This document shows, piece by piece, positions 1-12,000 of a DNA stretch of 64,000 nucleotides (the stretch's first letter is position 1; the number at the start of each line of letters is the position of its first letter). This stretch comes from Salinivirgaceae bacterium. GTDB lineage: Bacteria > Bacteroidota > Bacteroidia > Bacteroidales > SZUA-534. The notes below the pieces were generated by a model that was not told the DNA's origin, made no database searches, and saw nothing but the letters and a program-made list of their open reading frames with translations. The position numbers were made by a program, and so were the translations under genes. The stretch covers positions 23,223-87,222 of the forward strand of contig JAFYYA010000084.1 in NCBI GenBank assembly GCA_017557785.1. The letters run 5' to 3'.

Positions 1-1
1 G

Positions 2-1309
2 TACTACGACCATCCGCCGTTGGTAGGCTACACCATTTGGTTGTTTATGAGCGTGTTCGGTCACAATATGTTCGCTGTCAAATTTGCGTCGTTTCTGATA
101 ACGCTGCTGGCGCAACTGGCATTTTTTGCGCTGGCGTCGCAGGTGTTGCGCAGCGACCGCAAATATTTGGCCTGGATCATTTTCTGCACATCGATGCTTG
201 TAACATCGCTGTCGCTGCAGAATTGTCCCGACGTGGTGCTGACGCTCTTCTGGACGCTCTCAATCTGGGCACTCTATCGCGCAATCTTCAACGGCGAGAA
301 CCGCTTTTGGATTTACGCCGGTCTCTTTATGGGACTGGCATTCGACAGCAAATTCACCGCTATCGGCCTTCCTGCCGGACTGCTGCTTTTCCTGCTCTTT
401 TCGGGGCGCTACCGCCATTTGCTTGCAAAGCCGTGGCCCTACATTGCGATCGGCATAACGCTGCTGCTGGCCTTGCCGGTTCTCATCTGGAACGCTCAAA
501 ACGATTTTGTTTCGTTCCGTCTCGATTCGGTGCTGCGCGCTGAGCCGTTCGACAGCGACACCCCGCAGAATATCTTCCAATTTGTTCTGTCACAGATAAT
601 TATCCTGATGCCAGTGCTGTTCGTGGGGTTGTGGTGGCTGTTTGGCAAATATCTGTGGCGAATAGTCACGAAACCCAACCAGACAAACCCCGAAATATGG
701 TTCCTTTTCTGCTTCTTTATGCCGATTTTCATGGGTGTCTACCTTGTATCGATTTTTGGCGAAGTCAAATACAACTGGCTGATACCTACATATATAAGTG
801 GAATTGTGCTGATGGCGCGTTTTCTTAAGATGCGCTGGCAGAAATGGCATTGGATTTCGACATCAGTGCTCTACGCCGTGTGCATATATTATATTGTGCT
901 GGCGCCGCAGTCGGCTTTCGTAAAGTACGATTTGGGGCTCGATTCCAAACAGTTGGCTGACGAAGTGGCCGAAATCCACGCCGCCAATCCAGGCACGTTC
1001 GTTTTTGCCACCGACGGCTACAAAACGGCTTCGAAAATCAGTTTCTACAGCACCGATACCATCTACGGCCCGCAGATTATCGACCAAACACCATACCATT
1101 TTGGCTATGTTGGGCTTGATACAAAGCAACTTACTGGCAAAGATGGCATTCTGGTGAAACCGCGCCTGAACAGCAGCACGCCGTTCCACCTGATTGTGCC
1201 TTATTTCAGCGAAGTGAAGAAGGTGAGAAGCATCAAAGTTGCAGGCCTGCCTGCCTACGATGTGTTCTACTGCGTTGGTTATAAGGGCGTTGCGCCGAAT
1301 AACGATTGA
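2..1309 (+). CDS. GT39-family membrane glycosyltransferase, 5' truncated
   Basis: This is the C-terminal part of a polytopic membrane glycosyltransferase of the PMT_2/ArnT-like (GT39) type, which moves a sugar from a polyprenyl-phosphate donor to a lipid or protein acceptor on the outer face of the inner membrane. The frame is open from base 2 and begins with YYDHPPL, the Asp-His-Pro-Pro loop typical of the family. The true start therefore lies before the window, and the TTG at 20 is not the start. About eight to ten hydrophobic segments follow, then a soluble tail of roughly 120 residues. Acceptor and sugar cannot be read from the sequence. metY follows 33 nt downstream on the same strand and may be co-transcribed. 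Confidence 0.8.
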   Translation, partial: YYDHPPLVGYTIWLFMSVFGHNMFAVKFASFLITLLAQLAFFALASQVLRSDRKYLAWIIFCTSMLVTSLSLQNCPDVVLTLFWTLSIWALYRAIFNGENRFWIYAGLFMGLAFDSKFTAIGLPAGLLLFLLFSGRYRHLLAKPWPYIAIGITLLLALPVLIWNAQNDFVSFRLDSVLRAEPFDSDTPQNIFQFVLSQIIILMPVLFVGLWWLFGKYLWRIVTKPNQTNPEIWFLFCFFMPIFMGVYLVSIFGEVKYNWLIPTYISGIVLMARFLKMRWQKWHWISTSVLYAVCIYYIVLAPQSAFVKYDLGLDSKQLADEVAEIHAANPGTFVFATDGYKTASKISFYSTDTIYGPQIIDQTPYHFGYVGLDTKQLTGKDGILVKPRLNSSTPFHLIVPYFSEVKKVRSIKVAGLPAYDVFYCVGYKGVAPNND

Positions 1310-1342
1310 TACAATAAATATCGAACTAAACATAAATTGATA

Positions 1343-2629
1343 ATGAATAAGAAACATAATCTGGGTACCATCTGCGTGCAAGAGGGATGGAAACCGAAAA
1401 AGGGCGAGCCGCGTGTGCTGCCCATTTATCAGAGTACTACTTTCAAATACGACAACACCGAGCAGATGGCCGACCTGTTCGACCTGAAGGCATCGGGTTA
1501 TTTCTACACCCGTTTGCAAAACCCTACAAACGACGCTGTTGCAGCAAAAATCTGCGCACTCGAAGGTGGTGTGGCAGCAATGCTTACATCGTCTGGCCAG
1601 GCAGCTAGCTTCTACTCAGTTTTCAACGTGTGCGAGGCCGGCGACCACTTTGTTTCGTCATCGACCATCTACGGCGGAACATACAACCTGTTTGCTGTGA
1701 CAATGAAGAAGTTAGGCATCGAGTGCACGTTTGTTGACCCCGACGCTTCGGAAGAGGAAATCAGCAAGGCTTTCCGCCCGAACACCAAATGTTTGTTCGG
1801 AGAGACCATCGCCAACCCGGTGCTGAGCGTGCTCGACATCGAGAAATTTGCCCGCATAGCCCATTCGCACGGTGTGCCATTGATTGTTGACAACACTTTC
1901 CCGACACCTATCAACTGCCGCCCGTTTGAGTTCGGCTGCGACATTGTGACACACGCCACCACTAAATATATGGACGGCCATGCCACTAACGTTGGCGGTT
2001 GCATTGTCGATAGCGGTAACTTCGACTGGGAAGCTCACAAGGACAAGTTCCCCGGCTTGACTGAACCCGATCCGTCGTACCACGGACTGGCTTACAGCAA
2101 GGCTTTCGGCAAGGGTGCATACATCACCAAAGCCACAGCGCAGCTGATGCGCGACCTTGGCTCGATTCAAGCTCCGCAGAACGCGTTCCTGCTCAACCTT
2201 GGTCTTGAAACCTTGCATGTGCGTATGCCGCGCCACTGCGCTAACGCTCAGGCAGTTGCCGAATATCTCGAGAAACACCCGAAAGTAGCTTGGGTCAATT
2301 ATTCGGGTCTGAAGTCGAGTCCGTACTACGAGCTGGCTCAGAAACAATTCACCAACGGCCAGTCGTGCGGTGTGGTAACATTTGGCGTTAAAGGCGGTCG
2401 CGAAAAGGCTATCACCTTTATGGACAGCCTGCAGCTTGCCTGCATTGTAACTCACGTTGCCGATGCCCGCACATGCGTTCTGCACCCGGCAAGCCACACT
2501 CACCGTCAGCTCACCGACGAGCAATTGCTCGAGGCTGGCGTTAAACCCGACCTTATCCGCTTCTCGGTTGGTATTGAGGACATTGAGGACATCATTGCCG
2601 ATTTGGACCAGGCTTTGGCAAAAATTTAA
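1343..2629 (+). CDS. metY: O-acetylhomoserine aminocarboxypropyltransferase (sulfhydrylase)
   Basis: This is a PLP enzyme of the Cys/Met metabolism family that makes homocysteine from O-acetylhomoserine and sulfide in the cytoplasm (direct sulfhydrylation in methionine synthesis). The 428 residues match the usual MetY length of about 425-435. Visible marks are the N-terminal PIYQSTTF block, the YTRLQNPT substrate and cofactor loop, and the PLP lysine in HATTKYMDGHA near residue 210. The C-terminal part carries the THVADARTCVLHPASHTHR block, typical of MetY rather than MetB. The ATG at 1343 is preferred over the in-frame TTG at 1337. A strong terminator follows. Identification is firm. Confidence 0.95.
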   Translation: MNKKHNLGTICVQEGWKPKKGEPRVLPIYQSTTFKYDNTEQMADLFDLKASGYFYTRLQNPTNDAVAAKICALEGGVAAMLTSSGQAASFYSVFNVCEAGDHFVSSSTIYGGTYNLFAVTMKKLGIECTFVDPDASEEEISKAFRPNTKCLFGETIANPVLSVLDIEKFARIAHSHGVPLIVDNTFPTPINCRPFEFGCDIVTHATTKYMDGHATNVGGCIVDSGNFDWEAHKDKFPGLTEPDPSYHGLAYSKAFGKGAYITKATAQLMRDLGSIQAPQNAFLLNLGLETLHVRMPRHCANAQAVAEYLEKHPKVAWVNYSGLKSSPYYELAQKQFTNGQSCGVVTFGVKGGREKAITFMDSLQLACIVTHVADARTCVLHPASHTHRQLTDEQLLEAGVKPDLIRFSVGIEDIEDIIADLDQALAKI

Positions 2630-2683
2630 TTATCGCTAGCAAACGAACCCGAAAGTTTTTTGGGTAGATATGATAGTAATAGA

Positions 2684-2716
2684 AAGTGCAGACCGATAGG
2701 GTCTGCACTTTTTTAT
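2684..2716 (+). terminator. Intrinsic terminator after metY
   Basis: An 11-bp perfect stem (2684-2694 with 2700-2710) closes a 5-nt loop and runs into a T-rich tract. It lies 55 nt after the metY stop. Confidence 0.9.
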
Positions 2717-2968
2717 TTGGTAAGTAGTCAATGCTGATGACGGTCATTATTTTTTATGCCTAATCGCATATATTCGGATGCTGTTTTTGTGTAAAAATAC
2801 GTCAGTGAAATCGGTTGTATTTAAGCTAAAAATTAGGCGGTTACGAGTTCGACACGATTTGCGTTTCGGATGCAATTTTTTATCCCTTTTTTTTGTCGGA
2901 TTGTCAAAAAAACGAGAACCAATGCCACTATAATGCGTATTTGGAAATCCACAAACATCTATTATAGG

Positions 2969-2976
2969 TATCTTTG
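2969..2976 (+). promoter_or_regulatory. -7 box TATCTTTG for the giant surface protein gene
   Basis: A perfect TAnnTTTG Bacteroidota -7 box lies 22 nt before the ATG at 2999. No TTTG lies at the usual 19-21 nt upstream; the nearest is at 2940-2943, about 25 nt away. The box lies inside the open frame that starts at 2870, which argues against that upstream start. The rest of 2717-2968 shows no gene and nothing else I can name. Confidence 0.6.
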
Positions 2977-3004
2977 TGGGTTGAAACTAATAGGAGAAAT
3001 GACT

Positions 3005-6000
3005 ATGAAAAATTTAGTTTTAGATATGAGATCAGTAGCAAAAATCAGAGTTTTATGCCTTTTGAGTTTGGCGCTTTTGACGGGGGCGAATAATGAGGCG
3101 TGGGGACAAACTTTCACGTCAGACAAAGATGGTGATTGGGAAACAGATCTTACATGGGTAGGAGGCGCTCAACCTTCTGGCGGTAGTGCAATTGTCATAA
3201 AAAATAAAGTCACATTGAATTCCGACTATACAGCAGTCGGCTTAACATTCAATAGTGGCGCAAAACTAAATATTAAAGAAGGTTGTACACTTACCGCAGA
3301 GAATGGCGGTAATATTGTATTTAGCGCTACAGAAACAATTATCGATGGAGTTGAGGGGCATGGTTATGGTACTTTGGTATTAAAACATAAAATCAAAGGC
3401 AATAGCAAAACTTTGACAACGTATGCAAATGTCGTTTTTGAAAAAGGGGTAAGTGATGGTGGAGACCCGGATTTCAGTTGGGCAGTAGATAATGCACCTA
3501 ACATTATTGTTTATAAAGGTACGTTTACAAACAATCGAAATTATGATAAATCTGTTGCAAACGCAGTAACCATAAATTCTGAAGGCACATTTGTTGCTAG
3601 CGATAATACTATATGTAACTATGTAACAATGAATGGAGGCACTTTGACAATAAATGAAAATAAATTTTTCAAAGTAAACAGCCAAACAGATAAACTTAGA
3701 ACTCTTTTTGTAAACGGGGATGCCACTATAAATGGAAACGGAACTCTTGATGTTGATAGAATTAAGATAACAGGAGGCACGCTTACCTTTAATGGTGACA
3801 TAACATTAAATCAAAATGTGAACATAGATGGTAATATTGAAATAGCAGAAGGACATGTATTATCGTTTACTGGTTTATCAGCGACATTTAATAACCTTAC
3901 ATCTTGTACTGGTAGTGGGTCTTGCTCATTTCCGGCAACTGTTACTTATGCTGCCACCAGCAATCATATAATTGCTGGTTCTTACACAACTCTTAACATA
4001 AATGCAAGTACCGACTACGCGGAAAGAATATTATGTGGAATAGTAGAAGTTAGTGGAACATTTGCCCCAAATAAACATTTCACTTTGAAAGGAGATGGTG
4101 ATGCTACAAAAGAATTTTCAGTTAAAGGTAGTGTTACGGGACGAAAATCGCTAACATTTGAATATGTAAATGTTTCATTAGGCAATAGTGATGGAGAAGG
4201 AACAATGGATGTCGATATTACCGAACTTAACATTGCCGAAGGTAACACTCTCACCATTGCGGGAAATGTCAATCTCAAGTCTGATAAAAACCAAAAATTC
4301 AATGGCGTTGATGGTAAAAATGGTGAGATAATAATCAATGATGAAAAAACGCTGACATCGGCTGGCACAATCAATTTTGCCAACGAACAAACAATCAGTG
4401 GCAACGGTACTTTTACAATTAACAAGCAAATTACTGGCCCTAAACTGATAACTTCCGCAAATATCAATATGAATGCTGGTAAGGCGACTACTGATATGGC
4501 CTACGAAGTTGCAGGTGGCACATTCACAAACAATAACGTCACGGACAACTTTAGATTTTACAATTTAGTTGTGTCGGGTGGAACATTTGTGGCGGCAGTT
4601 GATACTAGAGCCGAGGTTATGACAGTTACTGGCGGCACGGTTCGGATTGATAAAGACAAAACACTGACAGTTACGACTGGTAATCCTTTGTTGGTTGATG
4701 GTGATGCAACATTCGATGGTGGCACGAGAAGTAAATTGTCGACCGACAATGTTGATTTGCAGGAAGGAGCGATGCTCACCATCAAAGACACAGTAACTCT
4801 CACGCGCCCGCTGGTGGTGAACAACAATGCAACCATTAAAGGAATTGCTCTTAGCGACACTTTGCAATGGGACGCCGAGACAACCCCCAAAATAAGTGTG
4901 GCTACGGGCAAAACGCTCACCATAGGCGACACTTTGACATTGGTTGGTAATGTGACGCTCGAAGGTCAGATGGCTGTTGTTGATACTGCAATCTTTAATC
5001 TTAAGGGTAGCAATATCATCTTTACACCAACATCGAAATTCACAGGAACAGAGGGCTTGATTAGTTTTGTTCCGGGAGTGACAATCTTTGGATTGAAAAA
5101 CAACCCAGAGATATCGGCAAAGAATTTGAATTTTGCCGGAGCTGTTACTTACGATGCCACTTGTGTCGCCATGTTCCCCGGTAATTACAGCAATACATTG
5201 ACTCTGCTCACCGCAGACGGGAACGATATTGCGATGTTTGACACTGTTAAAATATCAGGCTCGCTTAGTTGGAGCGCTGGCCGCATTGTGCTGAATGGCA
5301 ATCCGTTGTTTGTTAAAGATGCAATTGGAAGCGGAACGTTTGGAGAAAAACACATGTTGGTTGCTGGCAAAAAGAGCAAATATGTTTTTGTGGCCGCAGA
5401 GAACAAGGCGGCTGGAGATTTAAACCTGACAATTCCTATCGGTACCAGCAGTCTGACAAGCTCTGGTGCATGGCAGTATAGTTATTCACCGGCAACAATC
5501 AGCATCAACGAGGAGGTTGCGATGGGCGACACCATCGAAGTGCAAGTTGAGGATGATGCCTTGAACGGAAAGGCAACTGATTTGCGCCGCTATTGGACAA
5601 TCAACAGCAATAGGGATCTTACTGGCACAGTGACATTCACTTACGCTGAGGCCGATGATGTGATGGGTTATGGCAAGAGTGCTGCCCATTATTGGCGTGT
5701 ATTCCATGGCAATGATGTTTTCGATGGGGCTGATGATCCCCAAAGTCCGTTTGAATTAGGAGGACATGAAAGGACCTTCAGCGTAGCATTAGACGGTGAC
5801 AAATATATCAACGGAACTTGGACGGCTTGCGAATGGCCGGCTGCAGTTACGCTATATTCATTCGGATCGGGTGATTGGAACAGCCCTGATAGCTGGACGA
5901 CCAATTCCGCAGGTTCGACACATGAAGGCGGTAGGGTCCCCGATGCAAACTGCGATGTTGTGATTCTTCCGAAAGACGTGATTACCGGTACCGGCGCAGG

Positions 6001-9000
6001 TATAACCGCTCGGTCGGTGATGCTTAAAAACGAGACATCAACCTTGATTATTCCCGTTGGTTGTGGTGTCTCAATAAACAATCTTTCTGGCGAAGGAAAG
6101 TTGATTATTGACGGCAGCGGTGAGTTCCCCGAAGGTATTGCCAACACCGAATTGTTTATGGCTCCTGGTGGAGGAACAACGGAGTTCAGAGGTAGTCCCG
6201 ATGGTCCTGCTGCAACTTTCATCTTGAAACAGCCAAAATTCAACAATCTGGTTATCAATTTTGGTAAAGATGGCGAAAAACTGCAGCTGCCTAACAATGA
6301 AAGTCACAAACTGATAATCAACGGTTCGCTGGAGCTTACCAATGGTACTGTTGAGTACACGCAAAAAGGCCAATACATTAGCGTGGCAGGCGACATCAAT
6401 ATTGGTAAAAAAGGTTCAATCATCAATTCTGCTACAGAAGGTGGTGTTGTGGTAGGTGGCGATACCTTGGTGGTTGGCGGTAATCTTATCAACAATGGTA
6501 TAATCAGACTGACAAGACGTGTTTGGAATGGTTATAATCCGACTGTTGCAAGTCAAGATGAGGAAGATAAAGGCCGCGGCATTCTTAGATTTGTGGGCGA
6601 GAGCAATGTTAAGTTTGAATGCTACGATACCACCAATATCAGCCAACTTATTATTGACAAGGGTTCCGATTGGACTTATAAGGTTACTCTCGATGGAAAA
6701 AAAGAGAAGGTTTTTGGTCTTTTGGGCCGTGCAACAAACATTGCTAATCCGGAAGGATTTGCAAATAAACAAGCATATCCTGCCAATCCGAAACAATTGT
6801 TTAAACCATTGTGGATAAAGGCCGGAACACTTGAACTTATAGGCGAGGTTCATATCCGTTCGCTGGCAGAACAAAGCGATGGTAATAATGGTTTGGACTG
6901 CTTCTATATCCCGGCTCAAGGATGTTTGCATTTGAATGGTGATCATGTTAAAGTGGAAGTGACGATATCTGATGCAAAATCAGTTGCTTATGCGTCTGTT
7001 ATTCCGGCAGGAAAACTTATTGTTGAAAAAGGATTATTTGATGGAAAGGGAAGTTCGGGTATTACATTCGTTGGCACATCTTTTATCGAGGTAAGAGGCG
7101 GAACACTGAAAGGTGCGCAATTCCGCCCCAGTGAATATGCATTAAAAGGAATCACCACATACATTCAGACTGGCGGATATGCAAAATTTGACGGGTGTGG
7201 TGATGATAAGGAAAACTCACCAATATTTTATATGCCCGAAGCGTCATACACATTTAAAATGACGGATGGCACATTGGAAGTTTGTTCGGCAATGAAAAAA
7301 GCTGAAAGTATAGGTTCGTTTGTTGTTAAATCTAATCCAGAAAATGGTAAGATACTGGGTGGCACAATTATAATAAACACAGGTAAGGCCATTAAGCTAA
7401 ATAAAAATAAAATTGAGGATGTAAGCAATGGTAATTATTTGATTGCCACCGAGTTGCCTTTATTCAATCTTGTGCTTAGGAACAACAATCCAGATAATCC
7501 TTCAACAAATTATGTAAGGCACTATATCGAGGACTTGCACAAAAAGGTTTTGAATTATCAATGTGACATAACCGCATCAACAATCATTCAGAACGATTTG
7601 ACAATTGAAGACGGAGTTGTGTTTGATACCCAAGGCAGACCGGTAACTGTCGGCAGGAATTTGAATATTGAATCTGGTGCTATAGTATATACCAAAGGCG
7701 GAGGCTCAACTGAGAACGAGTTTATTATGAATGGCACAGGCGAATTGACAGTCAATGGTGAAATAAAGGATATTTCCGGAAGTGCTAAAGAAGGATTCTA
7801 TAATCTGACTTTTGCCGAAGGTGCCAGTGTGTCGATGAAAAGCGACATTACAGTTCGTGGCTTGTTCAAATTAGCTGAGCGTGCTACTATGAACGATGGT
7901 TCTAAAAACAAGACATACACAATAAGTGGTGATATCGAGATTGATGGAACCTATGATAAGTGCACATCGTGTGCAAGCAAGATGGTGATTGGCGGTGAAA
8001 ACATTTATACCAAAGGCACAGGTGTGCTGAGTAATGTTGATATTAACGCCGGAAGCGAGTTGCTACTTTCCGACCGCACTAACCCCGGTCGTCAAACTAA
8101 ACTGGCTATTACCGGCAAACTCAACTTTGTCAGCGAAACACAGTTCAACATTGGCGGCAGCAATTTGGAATTCGGACCTGAGGCTGAGGTGGTTGGCTCT
8201 TTTGGCCCAACCCGTATGATTCGCACTGTGGGTACAAGTAGCCGTGGTGTTACGAAAGTGTTTGCGGCAAATGGCGAGTTCTTGTTCCCGTTTGGTTTTG
8301 TTGCCGATAAAGCATACTACACACCTGCCAAAATAAAATATACCACAGCCGACACTTACGGCAGTGTAACATCGCGCCCGGTTTACGGACAGTCGTTCCG
8401 CGACGATAATTCACTCAAAAGCTATTGGATTACCGAGGAACGCGGATTCAGCGGAGCAAGTCTCACACAATATTATTATTGGTATGATGCAACACTTTCG
8501 GAAGGCGCAACTGATGCGTGGGTACCCGCCCGTCGCAACGGTTCGATATGGGAGATGTTCGGGTCTAACATGCTTGAATTGGACGATCCAAATAACCGCC
8601 ATATTTATTTCGACCCGAGCGTGAAGAGCGCTACTGGTTATTACACTTGTGGTCTGCCGGAATCGTTTGAAAGCACTGGCACACCGTTGTATACATCGAA
8701 TGTTGTTGCCGACACGTTGGATTGGTTTGGTAGCGGAGTTACATGGTCAGAATCACCGAATGGCGATCCTTGTAACTGTATTCCTTCGGGAAACACCCCG
8801 GTTTATATTGGTGATGGCGGCGAGTATAATCGTAATGTAAAAATAGCCGTTTCCGATGATTATACCGGACCAAAAGCCGAGTGTGCAAGTTTGAACATCG
8901 CACCGGGTTCAACACTTGACATTACCAATTATAGCGAATTTAAATCACCGATTGTTGATGTTGATGAGTCGGTTGGTGCCGGAAAGTTGCGTCTGTCGTC

Positions 9001-12000
9001 AGATAAATTCCCCGAAGGCGATTTCGGCAAATTCAACGGTGAGTTTGGCGGTACGATTGAATATTACGGAAAGGGATATGCAATACCAACCGCATCAATC
9101 GATGGCTCAGCATTGACCAATTACCGCAATTTAATAATTAGCGGAGGCGCATCGGGTAGCGATTCAATCAGCATGCCAGCTTGCGGCATCACTGTTTTCG
9201 ACAGCGTTACAATCAGTGGTCGGGTTTGCACCAACCCAACAGGTGATTACACCATCAACATCAATAAGAATTTGATTATTGCCGAAGGCGGACAATTCGA
9301 GGTGTTTGATGACGGAACAAACCACATGCAGACCATCAAAGTGGGTGACAGCCTTATTGTGGCCAATGGCGCGACAATGATTGCCAATGGTACTACGCCA
9401 AACACCACTCTGAGTCTTTTGCAGATAGGTGGTAGTCTGATAGTAGATGGCACAATCAATGGCAATCGCAAAATAGACAACGCTACCTTCTACAAGTTTA
9501 ATACGGAGTTTGTAGGTAATAACGATGCGGAAATTAAGAGTAACGTGGACATGACATTTAACATGCTGACTTGCAACAAGAATTCTCTCGATGTCAAACT
9601 GATACTTAGAAAATGTAAGAAGATAAATACAGCCGTCAACAATGCTATATTGACATTGACAAAAGGAACATTGGTGGTAGCGGTTGAAGATGGACAAGGT
9701 GTTGATTTGTCGAATAACGCAGATTTTCCAATTCCTGCCGATGCATGTCTGCATGTGATTTCGGGTAATGCTAATGTCGCTAACCATACGTATAAAAAAC
9801 AATTACTGCTATCGGGACATATTGTGGTTGATGGTGGTGTGCTTAGAATTGGTAAGGAAGACGGTTCTGTACATAACGATATTTTATACGCCCCCGACGG
9901 CAAACCGTCAATCACAATCAATGGTGGAAAACTGTATGTCAACGGACAAATCAGCCGACAGTTAATTCCAGAGACAGGTTCGTTAATTTGGAAACAGACG
10001 AATGGCGACGTTGTGATTTATGGAAACGAGAGACCAACTACTGAAAACTTAAGAGGCAGGGGGGCATTCGAAGTCTTGAATGACGGCGAATTCGATATGA
10101 GTGGTGGAACAATAACTGTCATGACCGGTGGTGGTGAAGACCAATATGGTGATATTCTTATCGATCCGGCCACAATGAAATGCACCGGCGGAACAATTAT
10201 CGCAAGCAATGGCTCGCTGAAAATTCGTGTTCCGCACAATATGTACAATTTGGAGGTTGCCAATGGTGCAACACTTAACGCTTATACCGCACTCAATGTC
10301 AATGAACTGAAAATCGATAACTCCGGTGTATTCAATGCCCTTGACCATAACCTGACTATCCGCAAGGCGTTTAAGAACTATAACAATCAGAATGGTTCGG
10401 GAATCAGTGAGGGTTTCAATTATGGAACATCGGCACAGTTGACAACGTTTGTCGGTAGCGATATGACTTATGAGGGTATCAACGCTTCGGCGACACAGTT
10501 CAACACATTGGAGATAGACGGTGACTTGAATATGGTGAAAGGCCATTCTGACATGAGGGTGGGTGGCAATCTTACTCAAAATTCAGGAACAGTAACCGAT
10601 AACGGCAACGTTATATCGCTCTATGGCAACCTTGTCTACTACGGAAACTTTGTCGGTAGTGGTGGTATCGATTTCTGCCGAGGCGATGGCGATGTGCAAT
10701 ATATTGATGGTAACGGTATGGGCTCTATCGGTACGGTTATTGTCAGCAACACAAGCGAGGTATATCTCAACAACAGTCCGTTCCGTATTACCAACAAGAT
10801 TATCTTGGGTTCGTCGCTGTATATCAACCGAAACAATGTAATTCTTATTGATACTGCCACGGTTGAGGTTAAAGATGGCGTTTTCGACGGCAACCACATG
10901 ATTCGTCTTAATGGTGAGCATGAGGATGCGGGTGTGACTAAATATGTGAAGAAGAACAAGTCGGAATTTACGATTCCGGTAGGTATCCTGCATAATGGCA
11001 ACCGTTACTACACACCGGCTATTTACGAGTTTAAGAGCAACAGCGGTACAAACGTTCGTTCAATAACGGTCAAGACCATCAACTCGAGACATAAGAATCT
11101 GACATACGAACCGTCGTATGGGCTTGATTACTATTGGAATGTTGCAACTGACGGCTTTGGTGAAGACGGCTCAGATAATTTCTCGTCGGAGATAGGCGAT
11201 TACGAAGTAACACAAAAGTACGTTTATCCTGAATCGAAGATGAGTGGCACAAAAGACACTCTGTTCCCCGAATATTTGTATTACGGAGGTACCGACGAGT
11301 ATAAATGGATCGACCTTCGGGCTAAAAAAGGCGCGGGTTCCGAATTGGCCTATGTTGCTAAAGACAGCGTAATCTTCAAACCGTTCGGACACATTGCCGG
11401 TGATTATACGGTTGGCGTTGTAGGCACCACAGCGGCAGAGGATACAAACATATACACCGCCCGTCCGGTGCTTTATACAGGTGGCAACAAGAAAGGCGGA
11501 GAGTGGGACAACCCCAAGACATGGTATAATAAAGATGGAGTTTCGCTTTTTGATGAAATGGGTGGAGTCGTTCCAGAAAATTATAAGATAGATGGCAACC
11601 CGGTACATATTCTTCCCGGCGATACTGTTTATGTGAAACGTAGCGGTACCAAAGCATACAGCCTTACTTTTGAAGATGGTGAGGAGTTGGGTGTTTTGAA
11701 TATTGGTAACACAGTAGGCAGCGATTTCGGTCGTGTCAATGGTGTCGGGCATTTGGTTATGACACCTGTAAGTGCAGCTACCGGAAATTATTATAAGATG
11801 CCGGCCGGAAACTTCAGATCGTTCCTTACCGATGAGCGGAGTATTATTGAATTTGCAGGCGGCAGCGGTAAACTGCCGAACGAAATTGTCGGTCACGTCT
11901 CGATGCCGTTGCAGAATGTGATTTTGTCGGGTGGAGGCACCAAAACCTTGACAAAGGAATCGGGTGAGTACATCAACAAGAGCATGACCATCAGAAATAA

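Noticed and set aside
2870-3004. Longer N-terminus of the giant protein starting at 2870
   Set aside because: A perfect -7 box (2969-2976) and the RBS TAGGAG lie inside this stretch, and the signal peptide fits a start at 2999 or 3005.
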